DNA from: an uncultured Eubacteriales bacterium
Lineage (GTDB): Bacteria; Bacillota; Clostridia; Oscillospirales; Acutalibacteraceae
NCBI GenBank assembly: GCA_900316495.1
Contig: ONDC01000046.1
Span: 1 to 38,204 of the forward strand
Direction: 5' to 3'
Length of the DNA stretch: 38,204 nucleotides
Numbering within the stretch: position 1 is the first letter of the stretch; the number at the start of each line of letters is the position of its first letter. The translations under genes and the position numbers were made by a program. Of this stretch, positions 8,978-17,700 are shown piece by piece. The notes under the pieces are model-generated. The model was not told the origin of the DNA. It made no database searches and saw only the letters and a program-made list of their open reading frames with translations.

Positions 8978-9013
8978 TTTTCCCATTTTAACGAAAGGAC
9001 TGCATTTACCAAC

Positions 9014-9985
9014 ATGGAAAATTCAAATTCTCCTCAGATGCTTTCGGTGTCATCCTCCCCTCACCGTCACAGCGGTGAAAACACCGCCTACATAATGCAG
9101 GACGTGCTGATCGCCCTCGTTCCCGCCGCACTGATGTCGGTGGTCTACTTCGGCTGGCGCGCAGCTATGCTGATCATTCTCTGTACCGGCACCTGCGTGT
9201 TGACAGAATACGTCTGCCGCCGCATCATGAAGCGCAAACAGACCATCAGCGATTTCTCGGCTGCCGTCACAGGCGTGCTTTTAGCCTTCAACCTCCCCCC
9301 TACCCTCAACCCGATTTTCGCGGTGCTGGGTTCTGTCTTTGCCATTGCCGTTGTCAAGCAGATGTTCGGCGGCATCGGCATGAATTTCGTCAATCCCGCG
9401 CTGGCGGCGAGAATCTTCCTGCTCATCAGCTTTCCGTCTCACATGAGCAGATGGTCACTCCCCTTCTTCTACCTGAGCGGCAATGCGACAACCGACGTGG
9501 TATCCACCGCCACTCCGCTTGCGCAGATGGCAACCGGCAAGGTGGAAACGCCCATGATCGACCTCTTCATCGGTCTGCACGGCGGCTGTCTCGGTGAAAC
9601 CTGCGCGCTCGCTCTGCTGCTCGGCGGCATGTACCTGCTGCTCCGCCGCGTGATTACGCCTCATATTCCCCTCGCGTTCATCGGAACAGTCGCGCTGATC
9701 GCCCTGATTGCCGGACAGAACCCCATTACCCATGTGCTTTCGGGCGGCGTCATGCTGGGCGCGATCTTCATGGCGACCGACTACACTACCTGTCCCGTCA
9801 ACAAAACCGGCAGGGTCATTTACGGCATTGGCTGCGGCATCATCACCATGACCATCCGTCTCTTCGGTTCGCTGCCAGAGGGCGTAAGCTATTCCATCGT
9901 GCTGATGAACATTCTCACTCCCCACATCGAGACCCTCACACAGTCAAGTCCCTTTGGTTCGGAGGTAAAACGCAGTGGAAAATAA
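9014..9985 (+). CDS. rnfD: Rnf complex subunit RnfD
   Basis: A 323-aa integral membrane subunit of the NqrB/RnfD family with about nine to ten hydrophobic helices. FMN is bound covalently to a threonine in this family; the candidate here is Thr167 in DVVSTATPLAQM, where the usual S/T-G-A-T motif reads S-T-A-T. GGIGMNFVNPALAAR near residue 119-133 is another family signature. It begins 36 bp after rnfC and its last 11 bases overlap rnfG. The first 20 residues (Ser/Pro/His-rich) are a short variable extension. Confidence 0.93.
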   Translation: MENSNSPQMLSVSSSPHRHSGENTAYIMQDVLIALVPAALMSVVYFGWRAAMLIILCTGTCVLTEYVCRRIMKRKQTISDFSAAVTGVLLAFNLPPTLNPIFAVLGSVFAIAVVKQMFGGIGMNFVNPALAARIFLLISFPSHMSRWSLPFFYLSGNATTDVVSTATPLAQMATGKVETPMIDLFIGLHGGCLGETCALALLLGGMYLLLRRVITPHIPLAFIGTVALIALIAGQNPITHVLSGGVMLGAIFMATDYTTCPVNKTGRVIYGIGCGIITMTIRLFGSLPEGVSYSIVLMNILTPHIETLTQSSPFGSEVKRSGK

Positions 9986-10568
9986 GAAACAAAACGGTTT
10001 TTCCCTGATCGGGAAACCGACTCTCATACTCACGGCGATCTGCACCGTTGTCACCCTGCTGCTTGCCATGACCAACATGCTCACGGCTGACAGAATCGCC
10101 GAAAACGCCTCCCGAAAGGCAGCCGAAAGCCGCAAGAAGGTCTTGGCAGCGGAGGAATACAAGCCGCTCGACAAGGACGGCGCCGTCTACGGCGCATACG
10201 ACGCGGAAGGTCATCTGCTTGGCGTGGTTATCACCACCGTTGCCAACGGCTATGGCGGAAAGATCGAGGTCATGACCGGTATCAGGTCAAACGGCGAGGT
10301 CTCTGGCGTGAATATCCTCTCGATGGAGGAAACCCCCGGTCTCGGCGCAAGAGGCAAGGAGGACAGCTTCCTCAGGCAGTACAAGGGCGCGGACAATCCA
10401 AACCTCGCGGTCAGCAAGGACGGCGGCGGAATCAATGCCCTCTCCGGCGCGACCATCACCTCAAGAGCCATCACCAAGGCGGTCAATGAAGCCATAGTCA
10501 TCTCAAATCAATATCTTTCGGCTGTATCGGAATCGGATATAACCGCAGCGACAGGAGGTAAGAAGTAA
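9975..10568 (+). CDS. rnfG: Rnf complex subunit RnfG (FMN-binding)
   Basis: A 197-aa subunit with one N-terminal membrane helix (about residues 14-34) and an extracytoplasmic FMN-binding domain. The flavin attachment motif SGATIT is at residues 157-162, with Thr160 as the expected covalent site; EETPGLGAR (118-126) is the second family signature. The start is GTG at 9975 with GGAGG a few bases upstream, inside the end of rnfD, so translation is coupled. RnfG hands electrons across the membrane part of the complex. Confidence 0.93.
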   Translation: MENKKQNGFSLIGKPTLILTAICTVVTLLLAMTNMLTADRIAENASRKAAESRKKVLAAEEYKPLDKDGAVYGAYDAEGHLLGVVITTVANGYGGKIEVMTGIRSNGEVSGVNILSMEETPGLGARGKEDSFLRQYKGADNPNLAVSKDGGGINALSGATITSRAITKAVNEAIVISNQYLSAVSESDITAATGGKK

Positions 10569-11510
10569 GTGGCCAAGAAAACCATTTCCATGCGAAAGAA
10601 TTCACAGGGTGATTCCGCCGCCGTCCTCGAAGAGGAGCTGCAGAAGGTCGAGCCAACCGAGGAGTATTCTGTAAGCGACGATGCGTCTGATAACCTTGAC
10701 TTCTTTGAAAACGACAGCTCTTTTGAAGACGACGAGTTTTCTGAAAATGTCGATGAGACCGAAAAAAGCGACGTTTCAGCGGACGATAAATCACAAAAAG
10801 AAGCGGAGAAAAAGTCTGCCGCAAAGGAATCCGTCGCCGGACAGCTTGGCGCTGCCATGAAACGCGGCGTTATCATCGAAAACCCCGTACTGCGTCTGGT
10901 ACTTGGCACCTGTCCGACGCTTGCCACCACCACCGCAGCCTCCAACGCCATCGGCATGGGCATTGCTGCGACACTGGTGCTGATCTGCTCCAACACGGTC
11001 ATCTCGCTCCTTCGCCACGTCATCCCCGACAAGGTGAGGATCCCGGCCTACATCACCGTGATCGCCAGCTTTGTTTCCATTGTGCAGATGCTGGTCAAGG
11101 CGTTTGCCCCCGCGCTTGACGAATCGCTCGGCATTTACCTGCCGTTGATCGTCGTCAACTGCATTATCCTCGGCAGAGCCGAAATGTACGCCAGCAAGCA
11201 CGCCCCGGCGCTCTCCGCCCTCGACGGACTCGCGATGGGAGTGGGCTTCACCACCGCCCTGCTCTGCATGGGAACCATCCGCGAGGTACTCGGCGCCGGC
11301 TCCCTCTTCGGCGCGAAGCTCCCGATTCTCTCCGGTCAGCCCATCCTCTTCTTCTCGCTGGCTCCCGGCGGATTCTTCGTCTTCGGCTTGCTGATCGCCG
11401 CCGCCAACAAGCTCAGCAAAAAGAACAACCTGCCTGTCCGCAACGGCTGCGGAGACTGTCCCGCCGCCGCGACATGCAGTCTGTCAGGTAAAGGAGGGTG
11501 CAGATCATGA
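10569..11510 (+). CDS. rnfE: Rnf complex subunit RnfE with long acidic N-terminal extension
   Basis: The conserved membrane domain begins near residue 103 (IENPVLRLVLGTCPTLA, Cys115) and contains NCIILGRAE and GLAMGVGFTTALL, typical of RnfE, which together with RnfA holds an intramembrane iron-sulfur site. Family members are usually near 200-235 residues; this one is 313. The extra ~100 N-terminal residues are rich in Asp, Glu and Ser (LDFFENDSSFEDDEFSEN region) and look disordered. The C-terminus ends in a cysteine-rich tail with Cys at CGDC, TCSL and GGC. Start GTG 10569 directly abuts the rnfG stop, with AGGAGG at 10553-10558; a shorter start at the ATG of 10590 would still leave the extension. 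Confidence 0.9.
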   Translation: MAKKTISMRKNSQGDSAAVLEEELQKVEPTEEYSVSDDASDNLDFFENDSSFEDDEFSENVDETEKSDVSADDKSQKEAEKKSAAKESVAGQLGAAMKRGVIIENPVLRLVLGTCPTLATTTAASNAIGMGIAATLVLICSNTVISLLRHVIPDKVRIPAYITVIASFVSIVQMLVKAFAPALDESLGIYLPLIVVNCIILGRAEMYASKHAPALSALDGLAMGVGFTTALLCMGTIREVLGAGSLFGAKLPILSGQPILFFSLAPGGFFVFGLLIAAANKLSKKNNLPVRNGCGDCPAAATCSLSGKGGCRS

Positions 11511-12121
11511 ATACGCTCCGCATGGTAGTGACCATTATTTTAGCGGGAATTCTTACGAATAACTACGTTCTCTCCAAATTTCTCGGAATCTGTCCCTTCC
11601 TGGGCGTTTCCAAAAAGTTAAACACGGCCATGGGAATGAGCGCCGCCGTCATTTTTGTCATGGTGCTCTCCACCGCCGTCACCTACCCGATTCAGCGCTT
11701 TGTCTTAGAGACTTTGGGTCTGGAATACTTGCAGACCATTGTGTTCATCCTCATTATCGCCGCCCTTGTGCAGCTGGTGGAGATCGTGTTGAAGAAATAC
11801 ATTCCCGCGCTTCACGCCTCGCTTGGCGTATATCTGCCGCTCATCACCACCAACTGCGCCGTGCTCGGCTGCGCGATTCTCGTCACTGAGGATTTCGGCA
11901 GCGCGTCCTACGGCTTTGGCGAGGGCTATCTTTACGCGCTCTCCTGCGCGTTCGGCTCCGGCGTGGGCTTCCTTGTGGCAATGGCGATCTTCGCCGGCGT
12001 GCGCAGGAGAATGGAATTCTGTGACATTCCCGAAACGCTCAAGGGTCTGCCGATCACACTGATCGCGGCTGCGTTGGTGGCTATGTCGTTCTTAGGTTTT
12101 TCCGGCGTTGTCCACATGTGA
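11507..12121 (+). CDS. rnfA: Rnf complex subunit RnfA
   Basis: A 204-aa membrane protein, the normal length, with six hydrophobic helices and the conserved LGICPFLGVSK near residue 27 and TTNCAVLGCAI near 112; the two cysteines are the likely ligands of the intramembrane cluster shared with RnfE. ATG 11507 overlaps the rnfE stop as ATGA and has GGAGGG 8 nt upstream; a GTG at 11498 is in frame but lies inside that ribosome site. Confidence 0.95.
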   Translation: MNTLRMVVTIILAGILTNNYVLSKFLGICPFLGVSKKLNTAMGMSAAVIFVMVLSTAVTYPIQRFVLETLGLEYLQTIVFILIIAALVQLVEIVLKKYIPALHASLGVYLPLITTNCAVLGCAILVTEDFGSASYGFGEGYLYALSCAFGSGVGFLVAMAIFAGVRRRMEFCDIPETLKGLPITLIAAALVAMSFLGFSGVVHM

Positions 12122-12146
12122 TTTTTAGCAAAGGCAGGGTAATGAA

Positions 12147-12938
12147 ATGACAAGTATACTGATACCGGTGCTGATCGTCGCCGGAATTGGACTGCTCGCC
12201 GGACTGGGTCTTTCGGCGGCATCCGTGATCATGGCGGTTCCGGTTGACGAGACCGCCGAGAAGCTGACCGGAGCTTTGCCCGGGGCGAACTGCGGCGCGT
12301 GCGGATTTTCCGGCTGTGCGGGATATGCCGCCGCCCTTTCCAAGGGCGAAGCGAAGGTGGGGCTGTGTCCCGTCGGCGGCAAGGCTGTCGCGGACGAATG
12401 CGCCGCGATTTTAGGCGTCGACGCGGAGGAAATGACGCCCAAGGCGGCAATCGTGCGCTGTCTCGGCACCTGTGATAACACCTCCGTCAAGATGGATTAT
12501 ATAGGCGTGGATTCCTGCGCCGCTGCCGCGCTGCTTTACGGCGGAATGAATTCCTGCCAATACGGCTGCATCGGTCTCGGCGACTGTGCGAGGGAATGTG
12601 AATATCACGCCATCGAGCTTTGCAATGAGCTGGCCATCGTCGACCGCAATCTCTGCGTGGGCTGCGGCAAGTGCGCGAAGGTCTGCCCCAAGCAGCTCAT
12701 CGAGATCACCGTCCGCAAGCCGGCGGCTGTCGTGATGTGCTCCAACCGGGACAAGGGCGCCGTCACCCGCAAGGTCTGCAAGGTAGGCTGCATCGGCTGC
12801 ATGAAGTGTCAGAGGAACTGTCCCTCCGGCGCGATCACGGTCGAGAATTTTGTCGCGCATGTTGACCGCGAGCTTTGCACCAACTGCGGACTGTGCATTG
12901 AAAACTGTCCCACACACGCCATTCAGGAAATATTATAA
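12147..12938 (+). CDS. rnfB: Rnf complex subunit RnfB (iron-sulfur protein)
   Basis: A 263-aa subunit that takes electrons from ferredoxin. One N-terminal membrane helix (residues 3-25) is followed by the RnfB-type cluster motif Cys49-x2-Cys52-x4-Cys57-x16-Cys74, then a CxxxCxxxxxCxxxC-type segment around CQYGCIGLGDCARECEY and three ferredoxin-like motifs: CVGCGKCAKVCP, CIGCMKCQRNCP and CTNCGLCIENCP. Last gene of the operon, 25 bp after rnfA. A hairpin terminator follows 15 bp beyond the stop. Confidence 0.95.
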   Translation: MTSILIPVLIVAGIGLLAGLGLSAASVIMAVPVDETAEKLTGALPGANCGACGFSGCAGYAAALSKGEAKVGLCPVGGKAVADECAAILGVDAEEMTPKAAIVRCLGTCDNTSVKMDYIGVDSCAAAALLYGGMNSCQYGCIGLGDCARECEYHAIELCNELAIVDRNLCVGCGKCAKVCPKQLIEITVRKPAAVVMCSNRDKGAVTRKVCKVGCIGCMKCQRNCPSGAITVENFVAHVDRELCTNCGLCIENCPTHAIQEIL

Positions 12939-12953
12939 TAATTCTTTATCCTT

Positions 12954-12994
12954 CCGTCCGGTTCGTCAATTGGAAAGACGCGCCGGACGGTTTT
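12954..12994 (+). terminator. Terminator of the rnf operon
   Basis: CCGTCCGG (12954-12961) pairs with CCGGACGG (12983-12990), followed by four T. The U run is short, so it may be leaky. Confidence 0.65.
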
Positions 12995-13017
12995 CGCTGT
13001 CTTACGAAAAAAATCAT

Positions 13018-13046
13018 TTGACAAGCGTATAAAAATATTGTAAAAT
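13018..13046 (+). promoter_or_regulatory. Promoter of rnpB
   Basis: Consensus TTGACA (13018-13023), 17 bp, TAAAAT (13041-13046). Predicted start near 13053, exactly at the 5' end of the RNase P RNA. Confidence 0.85.
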
Positions 13047-13052
13047 GAAAAA

Positions 13053-13417
13053 ATGAGCAGAATAAACGGTCGCGTGCATTGCTCCAAAGGGCATTGCATG
13101 AGGAAAGTCCGAGCATCACAGGGCAAGGATAACGGCTAACGGCCGCCGAGGGTGACCTCAGGGAAAGTGCAACAGAGATATACCGCCCGTCAAGGAGGCA
13201 TTCCGAATTGACGTGGTAAGGGTGGAAAGGCGAGGTAAGAGCTCACCGGTCATTTTGGAGACTTAATGACCCTGTAAACCCTATCCGATGCAACATCGTG
13301 GAGGAACATATGCGGCTGCCCGTCGCGTTCCGGGGAGATGGCTGGAGCTGTGCAGCAATGTACAGTCGAGATAGATGACCGTTCACGACAGAACTCGGCT
13401 TACAGTTCTGCTCATTT
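13053..13417 (+). ncRNA. rnpB: RNase P RNA, bacterial type A
   Basis: The catalytic RNA that trims the 5' leader of tRNA precursors. The conserved signatures appear in order: GAGGAAAGTCCGAGC near 13099, ACAGGGCAAGGATAACGGC near 13117, GAGGGTGACCTCAGGGAAA, ACAGAGATATACCGCC, GGTAAGGGTGGAAAGGCGAG, and ACAGAACTCGGCTTACA near 13388. The ends pair as TGAGCAGAA (from 13054) with TTCTGCTCA (to 13414), forming helix P1. Length about 365 nt fits type A. Ends are set by helix P1 and the promoter, to within a few bases. Confidence 0.96.
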
Positions 13418-13428
13418 CTTTTCAAATC

Positions 13429-13486
13429 AATAAGCGCCGTTTGCCTCGCGGTTTCATATTATGTAAAGAGAACGACGGCGCTTATT
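13429..13486 (+). terminator. Possible rnpB terminator or stem-loop
   Basis: AATAAGCGCCGT (13429-13440) is perfectly complementary to ACGGCGCTTATT (13475-13486), a 12-bp stem with a 34-nt loop, followed by TTACTT. The weak U run and long loop make terminator function uncertain. Confidence 0.4.
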
Positions 13487-13512
13487 TACTTCAGAGGGAA
13501 GGCGTGCCCGCT

Positions 13513-14026
13513 ATGAGCAGTTTTATTTGTGACGACAAGACGGAGTGGAAAAAGACAATTGCCGTCAAGAGCAGGCGCTTCGACTCCGACACATGGCGCG
13601 GAGCGGAGCTTTGGGATCTGCTCGACGAGGACGGCATGCCGATCGGCGCGACACATGTGCGCGGCGAAAAGCTCCCGCACGGCGCGTATCACAGGGTGGT
13701 AGAAATTTTCACCGTCAATTCAAAGGGAGAGCTGCTGGTGACAAAGCGCGCGCCGGAGAAAAAGCTCTACCCCGAGATGTGGGAGAGTCAGCACCGGTGA
13801 GCTGGAGCTGATCCTCACACACAGAAGCCAATCGGCTTTCGTGGACATTTACTTCGCCCGCAAGGATGTTCCCGTCGAAGAGCTGACCATGCAGCCCGGC
13901 GAAACCGTTGCCGCCAGATGGGTCACGCTCTCCGAATTCGAGCGCATGATAGGCGACGGACTGGTTCCCGCCCCGGTGTGCAGAAGGTATTCCATGATAA
14001 AATATGTTCTGGTGAATAAATTATAA
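13513..14026 (+). pseudogene. NUDIX hydrolase remnant lacking its Nudix box
   Basis: The first part (13513-13800) reads ELWDLLDEDGMPIGATHVRG, YHRVVEIFTVNSKGELLVT and KLYPEMWE, the standard N-terminal half of IDI-like NUDIX hydrolases. The next expected element, the Nudix box GX5EX7REUXEEXGU, is absent: reading stops at 13798-13800. The C-terminal half continues in another frame from about 13793 with ELELILTHRSQSAFVDIYFA and GETVAARWVTLSEFERMI to a stop at 14026. About 40-50 codons with the metal-binding residues are missing, so no catalytic activity can be expected. An internal deletion plus frame change is the simplest reading. Start chosen at ATG 13513 behind AGAGGGAAGG. Confidence 0.75.
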
Positions 14027-14064
14027 TCGCATTCCGCTTTTGCAAAGCAGGTCAGAGACAGACC

Positions 14065-14086
14065 CGCTCCGCAAGAGCGTTTTTTT
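14065..14086 (+). terminator. Short terminator after the NUDIX remnant
   Basis: CGCTC (14065-14069), loop CGCAA, GAGCG (14075-14079), then seven T. The stem is short but GC-rich. Confidence 0.55.
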
Positions 14087-14153
14087 CTGTCTTCTCTCAC
14101 GATCCTCCTGCGAATGCCGCATGAGATTATTTGATTTTTCTGTAAAAATATCG

Positions 14154-14182
14154 TTGCTATTTGCGTGGAAAAATGGTATACT
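14154..14182 (+). promoter_or_regulatory. Promoter for the 140-aa / DUF4132 unit
   Basis: TTGCTA (14154-14159), 17 bp, extended -10 TGG-TATACT (14174-14182), about 60 bp before the first start codon. Confidence 0.6.
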
Positions 14183-14240
14183 TCAAACAAACGACCATCA
14201 CCTAAAACGATCTCAAGCCAAAGGAGGTTTTATAAAGATC

Positions 14241-14663
14241 ATGCCTGACATAAAAATCAGCCTCAAATCCGCCGCCGCGAAGCAGAACAGAATCAAGACG
14301 GTCACCATCCCCTATCCCGACGGGATTACCGACGTGAGGGGACTGATTCAGGCGACCGTTGACTGGTGCGTGCGCGATTATAACGGGCGTCAGGGGAGCG
14401 GTGAGCTGCTGACCGCGCTCACCTCACAGGAGATCGAGGACGCGGCTTCACAGGGAAAGGTCTCCTTCGGCGTCCATTACGGCACAAAAAACGCCGACCC
14501 TGTCAAGGCGACAGCCGACGCGATGGAAGCCTTCTCCGACGGGATTGCCGTGATCTTTGCCGACGGCAGACGACTGCAATCCCTCGAGGAAGCCATCGAC
14601 ATTCAGGACATCCGCGAGCTGACCTTTGTCCGGCTGACCATGCTGGCGGGCAGAATGTGGTGA
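14241..14663 (+). CDS. Uncharacterised 140-aa protein paired with DUF4132
   Basis: I do not recognise this family. The protein has no signal peptide or membrane segment and looks like a mixed alpha/beta cytoplasmic domain. It opens with a basic stretch (SLKSAAAKQNRIKTVTIPYP), then a Asp/Gly turn and a helix (DVRGLIQATVDWCVRDYN), a Thr-rich helix (GELLTALTSQEIEDAASQGK), a Gly/His strand (VSFGVHYG), and ends with acidic IDIQDIRELTFVRLTMLAGR, in which VIFADGRRLQSLEEAID reads like an exposed loop plus helix. It has its own promoter and an AAGGAGG site at 14221-14227, and lies 40 bp before the DUF4132 gene on the same strand, which suggests a functional pair. The start is ATG 14241; the longer upstream open frame runs through the promoter and is not coding. 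Confidence 0.7.
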   Translation: MPDIKISLKSAAAKQNRIKTVTIPYPDGITDVRGLIQATVDWCVRDYNGRQGSGELLTALTSQEIEDAASQGKVSFGVHYGTKNADPVKATADAMEAFSDGIAVIFADGRRLQSLEEAIDIQDIRELTFVRLTMLAGRMW

Positions 14664-14703
14664 TTTTCCATTTTTATTTTGACAGACGGGAGTGCATTGT
14701 AAC

Positions 14704-17700
14704 ATGGCTATACAGTACGATACCGTAAAAAAGCATTTCAATCAATTAGCAGATCAAATCAAAGCGCTCGACGAGGAACAGCAGCGATTTGTCAACCACG
14801 TCGTGATCGACAATTACAACAGTTATCATTTGGATTATCCGATTGACATTCCGGCTCAGCGCATTGACTGCCTTTCCGCCTTTGTCCGGGAGAAATTCGG
14901 AAAAGCGGTGGAACTGCTGGTGCCGCCGGCGTTTCTTGGCGATTACTACGCTATGCTGGACAAATTCACTCAGTTCCAGTATTCCGAGAGCTACTACCGC
15001 CGCAGCTTCCGCACATCGGATTACTATCCCTTCCTTGACAGAATGTTCCGGCTGACCTATTCCTATTACCTGTTGGGTGTGCTGGGCTGTACGCCGGACA
15101 GCATGGACACCTTCGTGCTGAAAAGCTACAAAAGCCCTCTCGATGAGGTCAGGCGAAGCATGGCGGGGTACGACGCTTACCTCATCGCCGTCAGAATCGA
15201 CGCGGGAGACCGTAAGGTGATCGACGTGATAAAGGAGATGATCACCAGTGAAAACAACGCAGCCGTTCTCACCACTGAGGTCATCCGGGGCATTCTCTGT
15301 TCCTCCTGTGAAGAGCTGCACGAGCTTCTCTGCAGGCTGCTGATTGCCGCCGGACTTTCCGAGGGTCTGCGACAGTCGATCTGCGAAGCCGCCGACTGCG
15401 GCACACGCGAAGCGTTCATCAGAATCGTGAACGTCGTCAAGGAGCAGAATTACGTCCGCTTTGCGTCGGTCAAACGCTCCATCGGCACATGGACGGGGCT
15501 TGCCCGCTGGGAGGATCCTGACAGGCTGGCGGGAAGGATCATCGACGGCATTGCCAATTCCCTGCGGAGCCGGGAACGCGCGATGGAAATGATCGATTCG
15601 GACGATCCCGTGGACATTTACCTCGGACTATGGGCGCTTGGATTTGACGACGTGGAGGAAGCGGAGAAGGCTATGCTCCGGCTTACGGGAGCTGACGGCG
15701 GCAGGGGCGGCAGCGAAATACAGCTCATGACCGTCGGCTACTTCTGCCGCAACCTTGAATTGCCTGATGTAACCTCAAAAATAGCCGTCGCGGTGCTGGA
15801 ATCTCACCCGGAGGACTACAGGCTCTTTTCGTTCTACGACGGCGCATACGTGTTCCGGCGCTTCAGGGAGGACAACGCTTCCCGCATGGAGCGGAGGCTG
15901 CATAGCGACAGGGAGCTTGCGGCGCGGCATTACGATATTCTCATTCATATGTATAACATTCTGCCGCAGAAGAAGGTGGAATATGTCCCCATTCTTTTCC
16001 CGTGGTACGCAACCTATATGAGCAGGAGCATCCTTCTGATGTGCGCGCTGAACGCCGCCGGTGTACTGGAGGATGACAAAAAGATCGACTTTCTCTGTAC
16101 AAAACTGCCGGAAATCGAATCCGGCAGTCGCGGGCACGCGCTGGAAAGGATCGGGGAAAGACGGCTTGCCACCAAGGTGCAGCGGGACACGGTGCTGAAC
16201 GCCGTCGCCGACCGCGAATCCTTCACACGTCAGAAGGCGGTGAAGATACTCAAAAAAACCGCCCTGTCCTCCGAAGAATACGCAGTCTTGGAAGGCTTTG
16301 CCAGATATAAAACCGCCGACCTGCGCGAAGGGGTCATCGACCTGCTGAAGGGACGCGACGAAGAGGGGCTGAACGAAAGCATACTGCGGATGCTGCCCTC
16401 CAAGGATGAAAATATCCGTCTTGCGGCGCTCGACCTGCTGCAATACGGAATGGGGCAGTACAGGGAATTCGATTTTGCCGGGGCGAAGGCTGCCGCCGCC
16501 GCGATTCCCGCGCCCACCGAGCGGGAGGAAATTCTGCTGCGTGAGATTGTCGGCGGTACGTCGGCGGCGGAAGTCACAAGGGAAAACGGCTACGGGCTGT
16601 ACGACCCGAAAGCACAGCTTGCGCCGTTGGACTTCCAGCCCGACCTGAACGCGGTGAGGAAATATCTGTCCATGAAGCCGGAAGAAATAGAAGATATTTA
16701 CATTGCTTTCCTACAGCTGATCGATGACAACGCCAATCTGGAATTTAAGGACATATCGGGCGAGGAACATCTTTTAGGCACCTTCAGCGGTTCTTTCGTG
16801 CAGTCCTACTGGAACTACCGCAGCGTCGACAGGGACAAATTATATGAAAAGATTCCCTGTCACGAGCTGTGGGCGGACTTCTACCGCGACACCATCAAAA
16901 CGCCGCAGCGCTTCTGGGCATTGTATATCGGGTGCAAGGATTCCCGCGGCGGCAACTTCACTCAAGCAGCCGGAGAAGCCGCCGACAGGATCATGGACGG
17001 CATTTTCGGGAAAATGAAGGTTCCCAAGGTGATAAAACAGCTTGAGAGCAGGGACGAGCGCTTCGGCAACCGCTATTTCAATTACGTGCTGACAGCAGCG
17101 CTGGAAAGCATTGCCAGCGAATTTCACCTAACGCTTCCGTTAGAGATCATTCAGCAGGTTGTCGCGTACTTTGTCAAGAAAGTGTCCTACGATGACCTGT
17201 GGCTGGACAGAGCAAAGAGCAAGAATGACACATGGAACGGCGACAAATACAACCTTCTCCGATTTTCCCTGCCGACGTATTTCATCAAGCAGATGGCGGA
17301 GCGTCTGAGCGAGGATTTTGCTGTCAGTTTCCGACTGCTTCACGAGCTTGCCGTCAAAAATGATCCTGTGGGACATCTGGAAAAGGGCGACATCAAGGAA
17401 CACGAGGTGTGCCACGTCAATCCGCCCATCGCCTGCTATGTCAAGGCATGCCGCGACGGAATCATCAGCGAGGATATTTTTTACAAGACGCTGTTAGAGG
17501 GATTCGGGGTAAAGGATGCCGTAGCGGAGTTGTCTCCCTTTGTCTCCGGCAGATTCAACCGGTATATTACAACGGAACATGCGGCGTTTGACGCTCTCTT
17601 TGGCGACAAATACAAGGAAATCCTTGACGAGGGCGAGATACCCACCGATTCAGAGTTGTTCAAGTACGGCAATTCCATTGCCTCCCGACTGATCGAGAAA

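Noticed and set aside
7733..8986. A 417-codon open frame on the minus strand opposite rnfC
   Set aside because: It mirrors the codon bias of rnfC, has low-complexity His/Asp/Gly composition and no family features; rnfC is certain.
14040..14240. N-terminal extension of the 140-aa protein from the longer open frame
   Set aside because: It would run through a terminator, the promoter and the ribosome site; ATG 14241 fits better.
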